Below are positions 35,347-42,955 of a stretch of 64,000 nucleotides of DNA, one piece after another. A model generated the notes under the pieces. The model ran no database searches, had not been told where the DNA came from, and saw nothing but the letters and a program-made list of their open reading frames with translations. Within the stretch, counting starts at the first letter, position 1. Every line of letters starts with the position of its first letter. Source of the DNA: Bradyrhizobium diversitatis (GTDB taxonomy: Bacteria > Pseudomonadota > Alphaproteobacteria > Rhizobiales > Xanthobacteraceae); the NCBI RefSeq assembly GCF_016031635.1, contig NZ_JACEGD010000013.1:124001-188000 (forward strand), in the 5' to 3' direction. The position numbers and the translations under genes are program-made.

Positions 35347-36264
35347 ATGAAAGACCCGCGTTTTGCGGAACATCTGGCCATCTATGTTGACGTGGTTCGT
35401 GGCGGGAGCTTCTCCAGCGCCGCACGTCATCGCGGTGTGACACCCTCGGCCATCGTCAGGCAGATCGACGCGCTGGAGCACAGCGTCGGGGTGCCGCTGC
35501 TGGTGCGCTCGACACGCGCGCTCGCGGTGACCGACGCCGGAGAACGACTGTTCGAACGCGCGCAGCGGTTGCTCGACGACCTTGCCGACACGCACGCCGA
35601 GATCGCCGCTTTCGATGGTGCGGTCGCCGGCGTTCTTCGCCTTGCCTGCTTTCCCACCTTTGGCAAGCGCTACGTGATCCCCACCCTGGAAATGGTGATG
35701 CGGGATCATCCCGGCCTCACGGTCGAGCTCGATCTCACGGAAAGGCTCGCTGATCCCGTGCTGGAGCGGCTCGATGCCGTGATCCGGATCGGTGAACTTG
35801 CCGACAGCGCTCTCATCGCGACCAAGCTGGCATCGCAGAACAGGATGCTGGTCGCCGCTCCCGCCTATCTCGATCGTCACGGCACACCGACCGAAGCGAA
35901 AGACCTCGCCGGCCATCGGCTGGTCGACAAATTGCACGGCGCCGACCTGCTGGGCTGGACGGACGTGCTTGGTCACCCCGCGGGCGCAGCGCCCGGGCCG
36001 CAAGCCGTGTTTCGGTGCGACGACTTCGAAGCGATGCGGCTCGCGGCGCTCGCCGGCATCGGCATCGCATTCCTGGCAGACTGGGTTGTCGGGACCGATG
36101 TCCGCGCCGGTTCATTGACACGAATCCCGCTCGACGACGAACGGTGGAATGAGGCAAAGGCCGGCGTGTATCTGTTGCGAGCTCTGGCCCAGCCGTCAGC
36201 CAAACTGACGATCCTGACTGCCGCCTTGCGGGATTCAATCGGGTCGCCGCCGGTGTGGGCTTAG
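35347..36264 (+). CDS. LysR-type transcriptional regulator (305 aa)
   Basis: The N-terminal winged helix is standard: FAEHLAIYVDVVRGGSFSSAARHRGVTPSAIVRQIDALEHSVGVPLLVRSTRALAVTDAGERL. The C-terminal effector domain of about 210 residues is complete. It is divergent from the hypothetical/quinone-oxidoreductase pair, with 123 bp between, which is the usual position for control of that operon. The inducer is unknown. Confidence 0.93.
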   Translation: MKDPRFAEHLAIYVDVVRGGSFSSAARHRGVTPSAIVRQIDALEHSVGVPLLVRSTRALAVTDAGERLFERAQRLLDDLADTHAEIAAFDGAVAGVLRLACFPTFGKRYVIPTLEMVMRDHPGLTVELDLTERLADPVLERLDAVIRIGELADSALIATKLASQNRMLVAAPAYLDRHGTPTEAKDLAGHRLVDKLHGADLLGWTDVLGHPAGAAPGPQAVFRCDDFEAMRLAALAGIGIAFLADWVVGTDVRAGSLTRIPLDDERWNEAKAGVYLLRALAQPSAKLTILTAALRDSIGSPPVWA

Positions 36265-36333
36265 TTGCCGACGCCAATGACATCATGACCATCCGCCCCA
36301 TCATCAGTGCCTGAAATTGCAGGAGACCCCTCC

Positions 36334-36795
36334 ATGCCAAAGATCGACATTGCCGTCGTGCCGGCCCGCAAGGGCTCCGGCTACCCCGCACCATTCGATG
36401 CTGCCTGTGCCGAGCGCATCCGGCGGCGGCTCGGCGATGCCGGGGGCTTGTCGGATTTCGGGGTCAACCTGATGCGCCTGCCGCCGGGCGGCTGGTCGAG
36501 CCAGCGGCACTGGCATTCGCACGAGGACGAATTCGTCTACATCCTCGATGGCGAGGTGACGCTGATCGAGGATGGCGGCGAAACCGTGCTGCGCGCCGGC
36601 GATTGCGCGGCCTTCCCCAAGGCAAGCGGCAACGGCCATCACATGATCAACAGGTCGAATGCGACGGCTGTCTATCTCGAGGTCGGCTCGCGCTCGCAAG
36701 CCGACCTCATCACCTGCTCCGACATCGACATGATGAGCCCGGCATCCGACGGCCGCTTCCTGCACAAGGACGGGACGCCTTATCCGGACGCGTGA
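36334..36795 (+). CDS. Cupin domain protein (153 aa)
   Basis: A single beta-barrel cupin. Motif 1 is HWHSHEDEFVYILDGEVTLIEDGG, with two His and a Glu in metal-binding positions, and motif 2 is in GDCAAFPKASGNGHHMINRSN. The family is used by many small dioxygenases and isomerases; this group is often annotated only as cupin. ATG 36334 follows an AGGAG site. It lies downstream of the LysR gene on the same strand. Confidence 0.88.
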   Translation: MPKIDIAVVPARKGSGYPAPFDAACAERIRRRLGDAGGLSDFGVNLMRLPPGGWSSQRHWHSHEDEFVYILDGEVTLIEDGGETVLRAGDCAAFPKASGNGHHMINRSNATAVYLEVGSRSQADLITCSDIDMMSPASDGRFLHKDGTPYPDA

Positions 36796-36813
36796 AGCGT
36801 CCGGAGCAACGCC

Positions 36814-37392
36814 TCACATGGCCGCGCTGCGGCGCCACGTGCTGACGGTGAGCCAGACCGCCGAGACGAGGAAGTAGAGCGCGCCGACCGCAGCATAGCC
36901 CGCAACATTCGCGATCGATGGCACCGCAGGCATCGAGGCCTGAAAGATGAAGAAGCCGCCCGCCAGCGCCGACTGGCCGCCGCTGAGCACCATGGCCCAT
37001 TGCGCGCCGAAACGCTTCCAGCGCCGCACGGCCGTGCCGAGCTGGAGCAATCCGGACAGGATCGCCCAGGCCCCGAAGATTCCGAGCACCCAGTTCATGC
37101 TCACCTGCAAGGCCAGGATGACCGCGATGGTGGTCGCCAGACTGACCAGCACGTTCAGACCCTGCGTGCGGTTCTGGTTCAAGCCGCCGCTGGAGAGCGC
37201 GTCGAGATAGTTGGCGGCAGCGTCCCAGGCCGGATAGGCGACGAGCAACGCCGCTGCGATCACCGCCGACGTTGGCGCGATCACGAAGGCCGCAATGACC
37301 CAGGCGACGGAAAACGCGGCACGCAGGAAGTAGTATTGCTTCAGCCATTGCGCCTGGTCGGCCGCCTCCAAAGCGATCTCACGATCTTTCAT
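36814..37392 (-). CDS. DUF308-like membrane protein (192 aa)
   Basis: Six hydrophobic segments in three pairs (for example FSVAWVIAAFVIAP, LVSLATTIAVILALQV, GIFGAWAILSGLLQL) are typical of DUF308/HdeD-like proteins. Function is not known. The start is 12 bp downstream of a palindrome that matches another at the promoter of the adjacent TetR gene, so the pair is probably a repressor and its target. Confidence 0.85.
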   Translation of the reverse strand: MKDREIALEAADQAQWLKQYYFLRAAFSVAWVIAAFVIAPTSAVIAAALLVAYPAWDAAANYLDALSSGGLNQNRTQGLNVLVSLATTIAVILALQVSMNWVLGIFGAWAILSGLLQLGTAVRRWKRFGAQWAMVLSGGQSALAGGFFIFQASMPAVPSIANVAGYAAVGALYFLVSAVWLTVSTWRRSAAM

Positions 37393-37404
37393 TTCTCTTC
37401 TCCT

Positions 37405-37420
37405 TACCTACTAGTTGGTA
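37405..37420. promoter_or_regulatory. TetR operator candidate at the DUF308-like gene
   Basis: TACCTACTAGTTGGTA is an imperfect 16-bp palindrome (one mismatched pair) located 12 bp before the start of the DUF308-like gene. It resembles the site at 38076-38091 in front of the TetR gene (both are TACC...GGTA with ACT/AGT cores). Confidence 0.75.
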
Positions 37421-37480
37421 GTTTTCATAGAATGCGGAAACGCCGGGCCGCCCTGACCAGCATGGCCTGTGTCGACCTCG

Positions 37481-38065
37481 TCAGTGCCTGGTGGAAAGCC
37501 GGTCCAGCAGCGGCCGGATGATGGTGCCGAACATCTTGGGATCGCCATAAGCGCGCGCCGACAGCATCGCGCCGTGAACGGTCGCCATGAATCCCTCCGC
37601 CTCGACCCGTGCCGTGCTGGCGAGATGGAGCCGTCCTTGCCGCTTGCCGCGCTCCATGACCGATGCCAGCCAGGATGCCAGGAAGCGGAAGTGCGCGCGG
37701 ACTTCGAGCGCCACCTCCTCAGGCAGGATCGGAAGCTCGCTGGCCAGGAGCGCACACACGCAGAACGGAGCCGTCGCATCCTTGATGCACGCCTCCCAAT
37801 ACCCCACGTAGTTCCTGAGCTGGTCGGCGGGATCAGCGACATTGCGTTCGAGCGCCGACAACCCCACCTGGGCCTCCTCGCGATAGCGCGACACGAGGGT
37901 ACGGACCAGGTCGACCTTGCTGGCGAAATGGTGATGGATGCTCGGCTTGCGGATGCCCACGACATCGGCGATGTCGGCGTAACTGAAGCCGTTATAGCCA
38001 CCCGCGATGATCAGCGTGCGGGCGCAGGCAAGAATGTCGTCGGCGGTCGAGGAAACGGTGCTCAT
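37481..38065 (-). CDS. TetR-family repressor (194 aa)
   Basis: A typical TetR helix-turn-helix: ILACARTLIIAGGYNGFSYADIADVVGIRKPSIHHHFASKVDLVRTLVSRYREEA order within residues 8-60. The C-terminal domain matches the TetR_C_16/YcdC-like group. Its promoter carries the same palindrome as the DUF308-like gene 88 bp downstream, so it should repress itself and that gene. Confidence 0.92.
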   Translation of the reverse strand: MSTVSSTADDILACARTLIIAGGYNGFSYADIADVVGIRKPSIHHHFASKVDLVRTLVSRYREEAQVGLSALERNVADPADQLRNYVGYWEACIKDATAPFCVCALLASELPILPEEVALEVRAHFRFLASWLASVMERGKRQGRLHLASTARVEAEGFMATVHGAMLSARAYGDPKMFGTIIRPLLDRLSTRH

Positions 38066-38075
38066 GCGAATGAGC

Positions 38076-38091
38076 TACCTTCCAGTAGGTA
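38076..38091. promoter_or_regulatory. TetR operator candidate at the tetR promoter
   Basis: TACCTTCCAGTAGGTA lies 10 bp upstream of the TetR start. On the minus strand it reads TACCTACTGGAAGGTA, matching 37405-37420 in the first eight bases and the last four. Such a pair indicates autoregulation plus control of the DUF308-like gene. Confidence 0.75.
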
Positions 38092-38144
38092 GGTCGTCAA
38101 GCCGGGATGGTTCAATGATCCGTGAGTGAGTGGTAGGAGCCTGC

Positions 38145-38645
38145 ATGACCATCCGCCCGATCGTGCGCTATCCCGACCGCCGGCTCGCGCTGGCGGCCCG
38201 CCCCGTCACCGCCTTCGACGAGTCCTTGCGCGACCTCGCGAACGACCTGCTCGAGACCATGCGTGCCGCGCCCGGCATCGGCATCACCGCGCCGCATATC
38301 GGCGTTCCCTTGCGTGTCGTGGTGCTGGAGCTCGACGCCAAGGACGGCGCGCGCACTTACGTCAATCCGGAGATCACATGGGCCTCGCCCAAGATGATCC
38401 TGCACCGCGAGGGCAGTGTGTCGATGCCTGGGGTCAACGACGAGGTGCAGCGCCATGCGCGGGTGCGGATCAGCTATCAGGATCTCGATGGCAATATGCA
38501 ACACGAGGAATCGGACGGCCTGCGCGCGGTGTGCCACCAGCACGAGATCGATCAGCTCGACGGCATGTTCTGGCTCCAGCGGCTGTCGCGGCTGAAGCGC
38601 GATCGGCTGGTGAAGAAGTATGAGAAGATGTCGCGGGGCTCGTAG
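38145..38645 (+). CDS. Peptide-deformylase-like protein without metal ligands (166 aa)
   Basis: The overall sequence is clearly of the deformylase fold (PIVRYPDRRL at the start, YVNPEITWAS in the middle). However, all three catalytic motifs are changed. Motif 1, GxGxAAxQ, is GIGITAPHIG (Gln to His). Motif 2, EGCLS, is EGSVS (metal-ligand Cys to Ser). Motif 3, QHExDHLxG, is QHEIDQLDG (second ligand His to Gln). Only the first His and the Glu of HExxH remain. It should not hydrolyse formyl-methionine in the usual way. ATG 38145 is preceded by TAGGAG. It stands alone, not beside fmt. Confidence 0.9.
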   Translation: MTIRPIVRYPDRRLALAARPVTAFDESLRDLANDLLETMRAAPGIGITAPHIGVPLRVVVLELDAKDGARTYVNPEITWASPKMILHREGSVSMPGVNDEVQRHARVRISYQDLDGNMQHEESDGLRAVCHQHEIDQLDGMFWLQRLSRLKRDRLVKKYEKMSRGS

Positions 38646-38754
38646 GGTGGATTAGCGATAGCGTAATCCACCAATCAGAGCGCGGCCTAACGAGGGAACG
38701 GTGGATTACGCCGGCGGACTGCGCTTCGCGCAGCCTTCGGCTAATCCACCCTAC
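38642..38754. repeat. 113-bp intergenic palindromic repeat
   Basis: Perfect 15-bp inverted ends, GTAGGGTGGATTAGC (38642-38656) and its complement (38740-38754), with an inner inverted pair CGTAATCCACC / GGTGGATTACG. The left end starts one base before the stop codon of the deformylase-like gene. Repeats with the GGGTGGATTA core are, from memory, very common between bradyrhizobial genes and may serve as bidirectional terminators. Confidence 0.8.
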
Positions 38755-38763
38755 ACGCTCAGA

Positions 38764-39417
38764 TCATCCCGCGTTGGCGGGTACGGGTGTGTTGAGCAGC
38801 TGCTGCTCCCACAGGAACGCGATGCCGCTGCCGCCGGCATGCTGCGTGATCACCTTCGTCAGCGCGGCAGCTTGATCGGTCCGAGCCCAGTCGCGCTGCC
38901 ATTCGGCCGCGAGCGCCAGCCAGGTCATCATATTTACGCCCGCCGCGATCATGCGCTGGATTGCGACCTGGTGGGCCTCCACCGAAACGGCGCCAGAGGC
39001 GTCGGTGATCACCGTGACATCCCAGCCTTCGCCACGAGCCTGAATCGCCGGCATCGCAACGCAAATTTCGGTCCACAGGCCGGCAATGATGAGCTGCTTG
39101 CGGCCCGTTGCCTTGACTGCGTCCACCACCTTTCGATCCTCCCAGGTGTTGATGAACGTCCGGTCGATGATTTCCTGGCCAGGGAAAACGTCCGTGATCT
39201 GAGGGAAAAGGAGACCACCCCGTTCAGCGATCACCGTGGTGAGGATGGTGGGGACGCCGAAGGCTTTGGCGGCCTTGGCCAGACCGGCGGTGTTGTTGAT
39301 CACCATCTGCGGTTCATGGCTGTTCACGTTCGCGAGCTGGTAAGGCTGGTGGTCGATCAGAACGAGCACGGAGTCTTCGGGACGAAGAAGCGAAGCAAGG
39401 CCGTTACGAAAAGTCAT
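38764..39417 (-). CDS. Isochorismatase-family hydrolase, YcaC-like (217 aa)
   Basis: A cysteine hydrolase of the isochorismatase-like fold. The catalytic Asp is in VLVLIDHQPYQL, and the active-site Cys in IIAGLWTEICVAMPAI; the YcaC-like group has no proven substrate. The start is ATG 39417 (MTFRNGLASL). The gene is divergent from a LysR regulator 151 bp away, which is the likely controller. Confidence 0.9.
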   Translation of the reverse strand: MTFRNGLASLLRPEDSVLVLIDHQPYQLANVNSHEPQMVINNTAGLAKAAKAFGVPTILTTVIAERGGLLFPQITDVFPGQEIIDRTFINTWEDRKVVDAVKATGRKQLIIAGLWTEICVAMPAIQARGEGWDVTVITDASGAVSVEAHQVAIQRMIAAGVNMMTWLALAAEWQRDWARTDQAAALTKVITQHAGGSGIAFLWEQQLLNTPVPANAG

Positions 39418-39568
39418 CGTTGCATCCTTTACTGCCGTTGTGAGCGGCACTGGTTTTTCGAAGACATACGCCAGCAGCGACGTAGCCGACGCCGAGATTG
39501 GTGTTCCCGGAGGCGATACGGTAGTGTCGCGGCGGGGTACACCGTGTCGCGGAACCAGGAACGCTGAA

Positions 39569-40450
39569 TTGGATATTGAAGACATACGGACGTTCGTCGA
39601 AATCGCCGACGCTGGGGGAATTTCGTCCGCCGCGGCCCGGCTGGGCGTCGCCAAATCGATCGTCAGTCGTCGGCTCCTGCGGCTTGAAGCGGAGCTTGGC
39701 GTCCAACTGCTTGCAAGAACGACCCGCGGGGCTGCACTCACGGAAGCCGGCGTCACTTTCCGAGACCATGCCGCCAGAGTCGGCGCCGAGATCGACGCAG
39801 CGAGGGAGGCGATCCTACCCGCGGGAGACCTGCGCGGCCGCTTGCGAGTTGCAGTGCCGCTGTCTTTCGGTCCGACCCACTTCGCTCCGATCCTTGCGGA
39901 AATGGCTCGCCGCCATCCGCATCTCCAGATCCACACCTGCTATAGCGATCGCTTCGTCGATCTCGTCGCAGAAGGATATGATTGTGCGATACGGATTGGC
40001 TATCTTCAGGACTCCAATTTGATTGCGAGACGCATCGGACCAATCCATGGGAAGCTGCTCGCGAGCCCTGACTACATCAACACCCATGGGTCGCCCGAGT
40101 CGCCGGAGGAGCTCGTCGCCCATGAAGCCCTCATGCAGGGCACCGAAGCGTGGCAACTCATGGATGGCGACAAGATCATCACGGTTCGTCCGCAGGGGCG
40201 CTTCAAGGCCGACAACGGCACAGCGCTCCTCGCCGCGGCAACGGCAGGCCTCGGGATCGCCTATCTTCCCGACAGGCTCACCCATGAATATGTCACTTCC
40301 GGCGCGCTTGTGCCGGTGATGACACGCTATCCCCCACCTCCGGCGGGTGCATATGTAATCCGCCCCCCGGGCCAGCATCCCGCAAGGAAGATACGGGTTC
40401 TCACCGAAGTGCTGATCGAGTATTGCGAGCCGGCTCCGCAGCTCGCGTAA
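39569..40450 (+). CDS. LysR-type transcriptional regulator (293 aa)
   Basis: DNA-binding N-terminus: DIEDIRTFVEIADAGGISSAAARLGVAKSIVSRRLLRLEAELGVQLLARTTRGAALTEAG in order. The effector domain is complete and belongs to the CrgA/PA0477-like group. I place the start at TTG 39569 with AGGA eight bases upstream, since the residues before it are unlike LysR and the resulting length is normal. A longer reading from 39440 cannot be excluded. The intergenic region holds direct repeats GTGTCGCGG at 39524 and 39544, 20 bp apart. Confidence 0.88.
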   Translation: MDIEDIRTFVEIADAGGISSAAARLGVAKSIVSRRLLRLEAELGVQLLARTTRGAALTEAGVTFRDHAARVGAEIDAAREAILPAGDLRGRLRVAVPLSFGPTHFAPILAEMARRHPHLQIHTCYSDRFVDLVAEGYDCAIRIGYLQDSNLIARRIGPIHGKLLASPDYINTHGSPESPEELVAHEALMQGTEAWQLMDGDKIITVRPQGRFKADNGTALLAAATAGLGIAYLPDRLTHEYVTSGALVPVMTRYPPPPAGAYVIRPPGQHPARKIRVLTEVLIEYCEPAPQLA

Positions 40451-40481
40451 CTTCGCTCCTCACTCCCAGTTCGCGATCACT

Positions 40482-40844
40482 TCAAGCTCTTTTCCCGCTC
40501 CTTTTGGTGAGCGGCGCGTTGCGACGCTCACGTTTGCCGCGCGCGATCTCGGTGGCCAGTGCGTCCAGCTTGGGCTCCCAGAAATTCCTGAACTGACCGA
40601 TCCAGGCATCGACCGCTTGAAGCCCCGCCACGTCGACCGAATAGAGCCGTCTTTGCGCCTCCGCCCGAACGGTTGCGAAGCCGCTCTCTCGCAGCACCCT
40701 GAGGTGCTGCGAGACCGCCGCCTGGGTGATGCCGAATTCGGCCCCGATCGCTTCGACGACCTCGCCGGACGCCATCTCCTTGAGGCCGAGCAGCTCGAGG
40801 ATGCGACGGCGCACGGGATCGGCGAGGACCTCGAAGGCGTGCAT
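40482..40844 (-). CDS. ArsR-family transcriptional regulator (120 aa)
   Basis: A compact winged helix: FEVLADPVRRRILELL, then GEVVEAIGAEFGITQAAVSQHLRVLRESGFATVRAEAQRRLYSV. No Cys metal site is seen, so this is the non-metal type that commonly accompanies an AHSA1-domain gene. It shares one base with the stop of the upstream SRPBCC gene, so the two are one operon. Confidence 0.92.
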   Translation of the reverse strand: MHAFEVLADPVRRRILELLGLKEMASGEVVEAIGAEFGITQAAVSQHLRVLRESGFATVRAEAQRRLYSVDVAGLQAVDAWIGQFRNFWEPKLDALATEIARGKRERRNAPLTKRSGKRA

Positions 40845-41506
40845 CAGCTTCCTGTGCCCGGATGCGTGATGTCGGGCGGCATCTCGCCGCGATAGAACGC
40901 AATGGTGCGGTCCGAGCGCTGCTTCGCCGTGTCGGGATCGACCCCGCTCGCGACATGCGCAGCACGCCAATATTCGCCGCTTGTCGTCATGAAGTCCTTG
41001 CCCTCGGGCGAGACCATCCACGCCTCGGCCGTCTCGTGGTCGACCGACGCCCCGGTCGCAAGATATCGCTCTAGTCCCGCAAGAGCGAGGTCCCAGCCGA
41101 TGCCCACCGCACCGGGACCGAACTGATTCCAATGATCCTCGATGATCGCGGTGTGCTCGAGCGTCAGGCGGGCCTGGCTTCGTTCTGCCGACAGCTTGAC
41201 GTCGATCCAGCTCAAAGCGCCACCGAATTCCCATGTCGCGGCGAAATGGGTCGGCGGCGTACACGCCATGATGGTGCCGCCCGCATTGCCCTTGACCTGA
41301 TACCTTCCGCCCAGCTGGAGGTCTCCCTCGACCGGCGCAAACCAGCGCGGGATGCGCTCTTTGCTGGTCACCGCGTCCCAGAGATCGTCGAGGCCGGTGT
41401 CGTAGAGCCGGGTCAGAGTCACCGCACTGGCCGGCTTCCCGTCCTTCTCAAAGCTCCTCACCGAGCGCGTCACAAGTCCCAGGACCTTGGCGACGTCGAT
41501 CTGCAT
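40844..41506 (-). CDS. SRPBCC/AHSA1-like domain protein (220 aa)
   Basis: The START-like fold of the Aha1/AHSA1 family: VTLTRLYDTGLDDLWDAVTSKERIPRWFAPVEGDLQLGGRYQVKG at the start, then LTLEHTA and GPGAVGIGWDLALAGLERYL. Such proteins bind hydrophobic ligands. Next to an ArsR regulator, this is a frequent bacterial pair whose physiological ligand is unknown. It is the first gene of the pair, and an inverted repeat lies upstream. Confidence 0.9.
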   Translation of the reverse strand: MQIDVAKVLGLVTRSVRSFEKDGKPASAVTLTRLYDTGLDDLWDAVTSKERIPRWFAPVEGDLQLGGRYQVKGNAGGTIMACTPPTHFAATWEFGGALSWIDVKLSAERSQARLTLEHTAIIEDHWNQFGPGAVGIGWDLALAGLERYLATGASVDHETAEAWMVSPEGKDFMTTSGEYWRAAHVASGVDPDTAKQRSDRTIAFYRGEMPPDITHPGTGS

Positions 41507-41538
41507 TGCGCCTCTCCTTGCTCCGCTCTTCTTTGATG

Positions 41539-41576
41539 AATATCAATCATCACTAATATAAGTCAACACTGATATT
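41539..41576. promoter_or_regulatory. ArsR operator/promoter candidate
   Basis: AATATCA (41539-41545) and TGATATT (41570-41576) are perfect 7-bp inverted arms separated by 24 AT-rich bases. They lie 33-70 bp upstream of the SRPBCC-ArsR operon. ArsR proteins bind AT-rich inverted repeats over the promoter, so this is a likely autoregulatory site. Confidence 0.55.
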
Positions 41577-41683
41577 AAGCCGCGTCGCTGCGTCAAACCG
41601 CCTCGTAAGGCGATGCGAACAAAATGCCTGCCCAGGCGTCTATCGGTGCCCACCCCGCCAGTCGCACAAGACGGAATGAATTC

Positions 41684-42055
41684 ATGAAAGTTCGCAAATT
41701 TGCCATCTCCGACGCTTCGCTCGAGCGCTCGCCGGGACAGGACGGCAATATCTTCGTCGGCAACCTGGTCGACCAACGTCACGGCGGACCGATCACGATC
41801 GGCTTCGGGCGTTACGCACCGAACCAGAATCTCGAGGAGACGATGAGCGTCGACGATGTCATGATCGTCCTCGAGGGGAAGCTCTCGGTCACGAGCGACG
41901 GCGACACCATTACCGCAGGTCCCGGCGAGATCGTCTACATGCCGAAAGGTGAGACCGTCACCATCCGCTCGCACGAGCAAGGCGCTCTCACCGCCTACGT
42001 CACCTATCCGCACTGGCAGGAGGCGCATGAGGCGCGAGCTCGTGGCAGCCGTTGA
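41684..42055 (+). CDS. Cupin domain protein, EutQ-like (123 aa)
   Basis: A short single-domain cupin. It has the pattern EETMSVDDVMIVLEGKLSVTSDGDTITAGPGEIVYMPKGETVTIRSHEQGA, in which the first cupin motif lacks the usual two His, as in EutQ-type acetate-kinase-like cupins. The function here is unknown. There is no eut cluster. It is divergent from the SRPBCC-ArsR operon and converges on the AraC/GyrI gene. Confidence 0.78.
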   Translation: MKVRKFAISDASLERSPGQDGNIFVGNLVDQRHGGPITIGFGRYAPNQNLEETMSVDDVMIVLEGKLSVTSDGDTITAGPGEIVYMPKGETVTIRSHEQGALTAYVTYPHWQEAHEARARGSR

Positions 42056-42115
42056 TGTCGACCTGCCCGCCTGCTGTGACCCGACGGGATTGGGCCCGAC
42101 CCGGAGACCGCTATT

Positions 42116-42820
42116 TCAGTGGGAGAACAGTTCCGCGACCGTCTCGTGCTCAGGCACCTCCGGGAAGAAGCTCAGCCGCTGGCAATAGATCGGGAAGTCG
42201 CGCACTTCCTCGCCGCTGCCCGGCAGCCAGTTGCGATAGAGGTAGAGCGCGACATTGAAGGTCGGGTTTGTGCCGGGGTGCAGGCCCGCCGCCTTCCGCC
42301 ACGCGATGAAGCGCTGGATGGTGGCGGGAAGCGTCGCCGGGTCGCCCCGATGCTCCATGATCGCCACCTTCGTGGTGGGCACCTCGCGGATCGTCACATC
42401 GTCAGTCGTGAAAGTTCTCTGCATGAGCTTGCTCCTCGCGATATCGAGAGGCCCGAAGGCCGCAAGCCACGGCTCCCACTCGGGAGAGTTCCGGAACGAC
42501 GATGGCGATTGCCCGAACCGTTGCCGGAAGGCGCGGGCAAAGGCATCCGGTGCTTCGTAGCCGGCATCCATCGCAATGTCCGTGACGCTTTGGGCGTCGG
42601 CGAAGGCGAGCTGATACGACGCGCGCTTCAGACGGGCCAGCTGGACATAGCTGTGCACTGACAGACCGAAGGTCGCCGAGAACTGCCGGTGGAAATGGAA
42701 TTTCGAGAAGGCCGCAACAGCGCTCAAACTTTCCAGATCCAGATCATCGTCGAGATGCCGGTCGATATGGTCCAGCACCCGCCGCATCCGGGCCTGATAA
42801 TTTTGCAGCGCCGCCTTCAT
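42116..42820 (-). pseudogene. AraC-GyrI regulator with internal deletion and shifted end (234 aa)
   Basis: The N-terminal double helix-turn-helix is complete (VLDHIDRHLDDDLDLESLSAVAAFSKFHFHRQFSATFGLSVHSYV, SVTDIAMDAGYEAPDAFARAFRQRFGQSP). The C-terminal GyrI-like ligand domain begins (VTIREVPTTKVAIMEHRG), but after NPTFNVAL it continues at YLYRNWLPGSGEEVRDFPIYCQRLSFFPEVPEHE, so about 50-60 residues of that domain are missing. The end ELFSH-stop becomes the family end ELFLPLK-stop if one C is added near 42121. The DNA-binding half should work, but ligand sensing should not. Confidence 0.7.
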
Positions 42821-42955
42821 CGTCCCTCCTCCGTGGCGGGGCTCATCTAGGCGTGAACGGCCGTGGCATGCTCGACCGATCTTGCGGTTTTAGGCACACT
42901 GTCGTTGGCCGACTCGGCCGGGCGATGACAGCGAGTGCGTGACGGACGACGCGCC

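Noticed and set aside
39524..39552. GTGTCGCGG direct repeats 20 bp apart as a confirmed LysR site
   Set aside because: They lack the usual T-N11-A inverted symmetry; noted in the LysR entry only as a curiosity.
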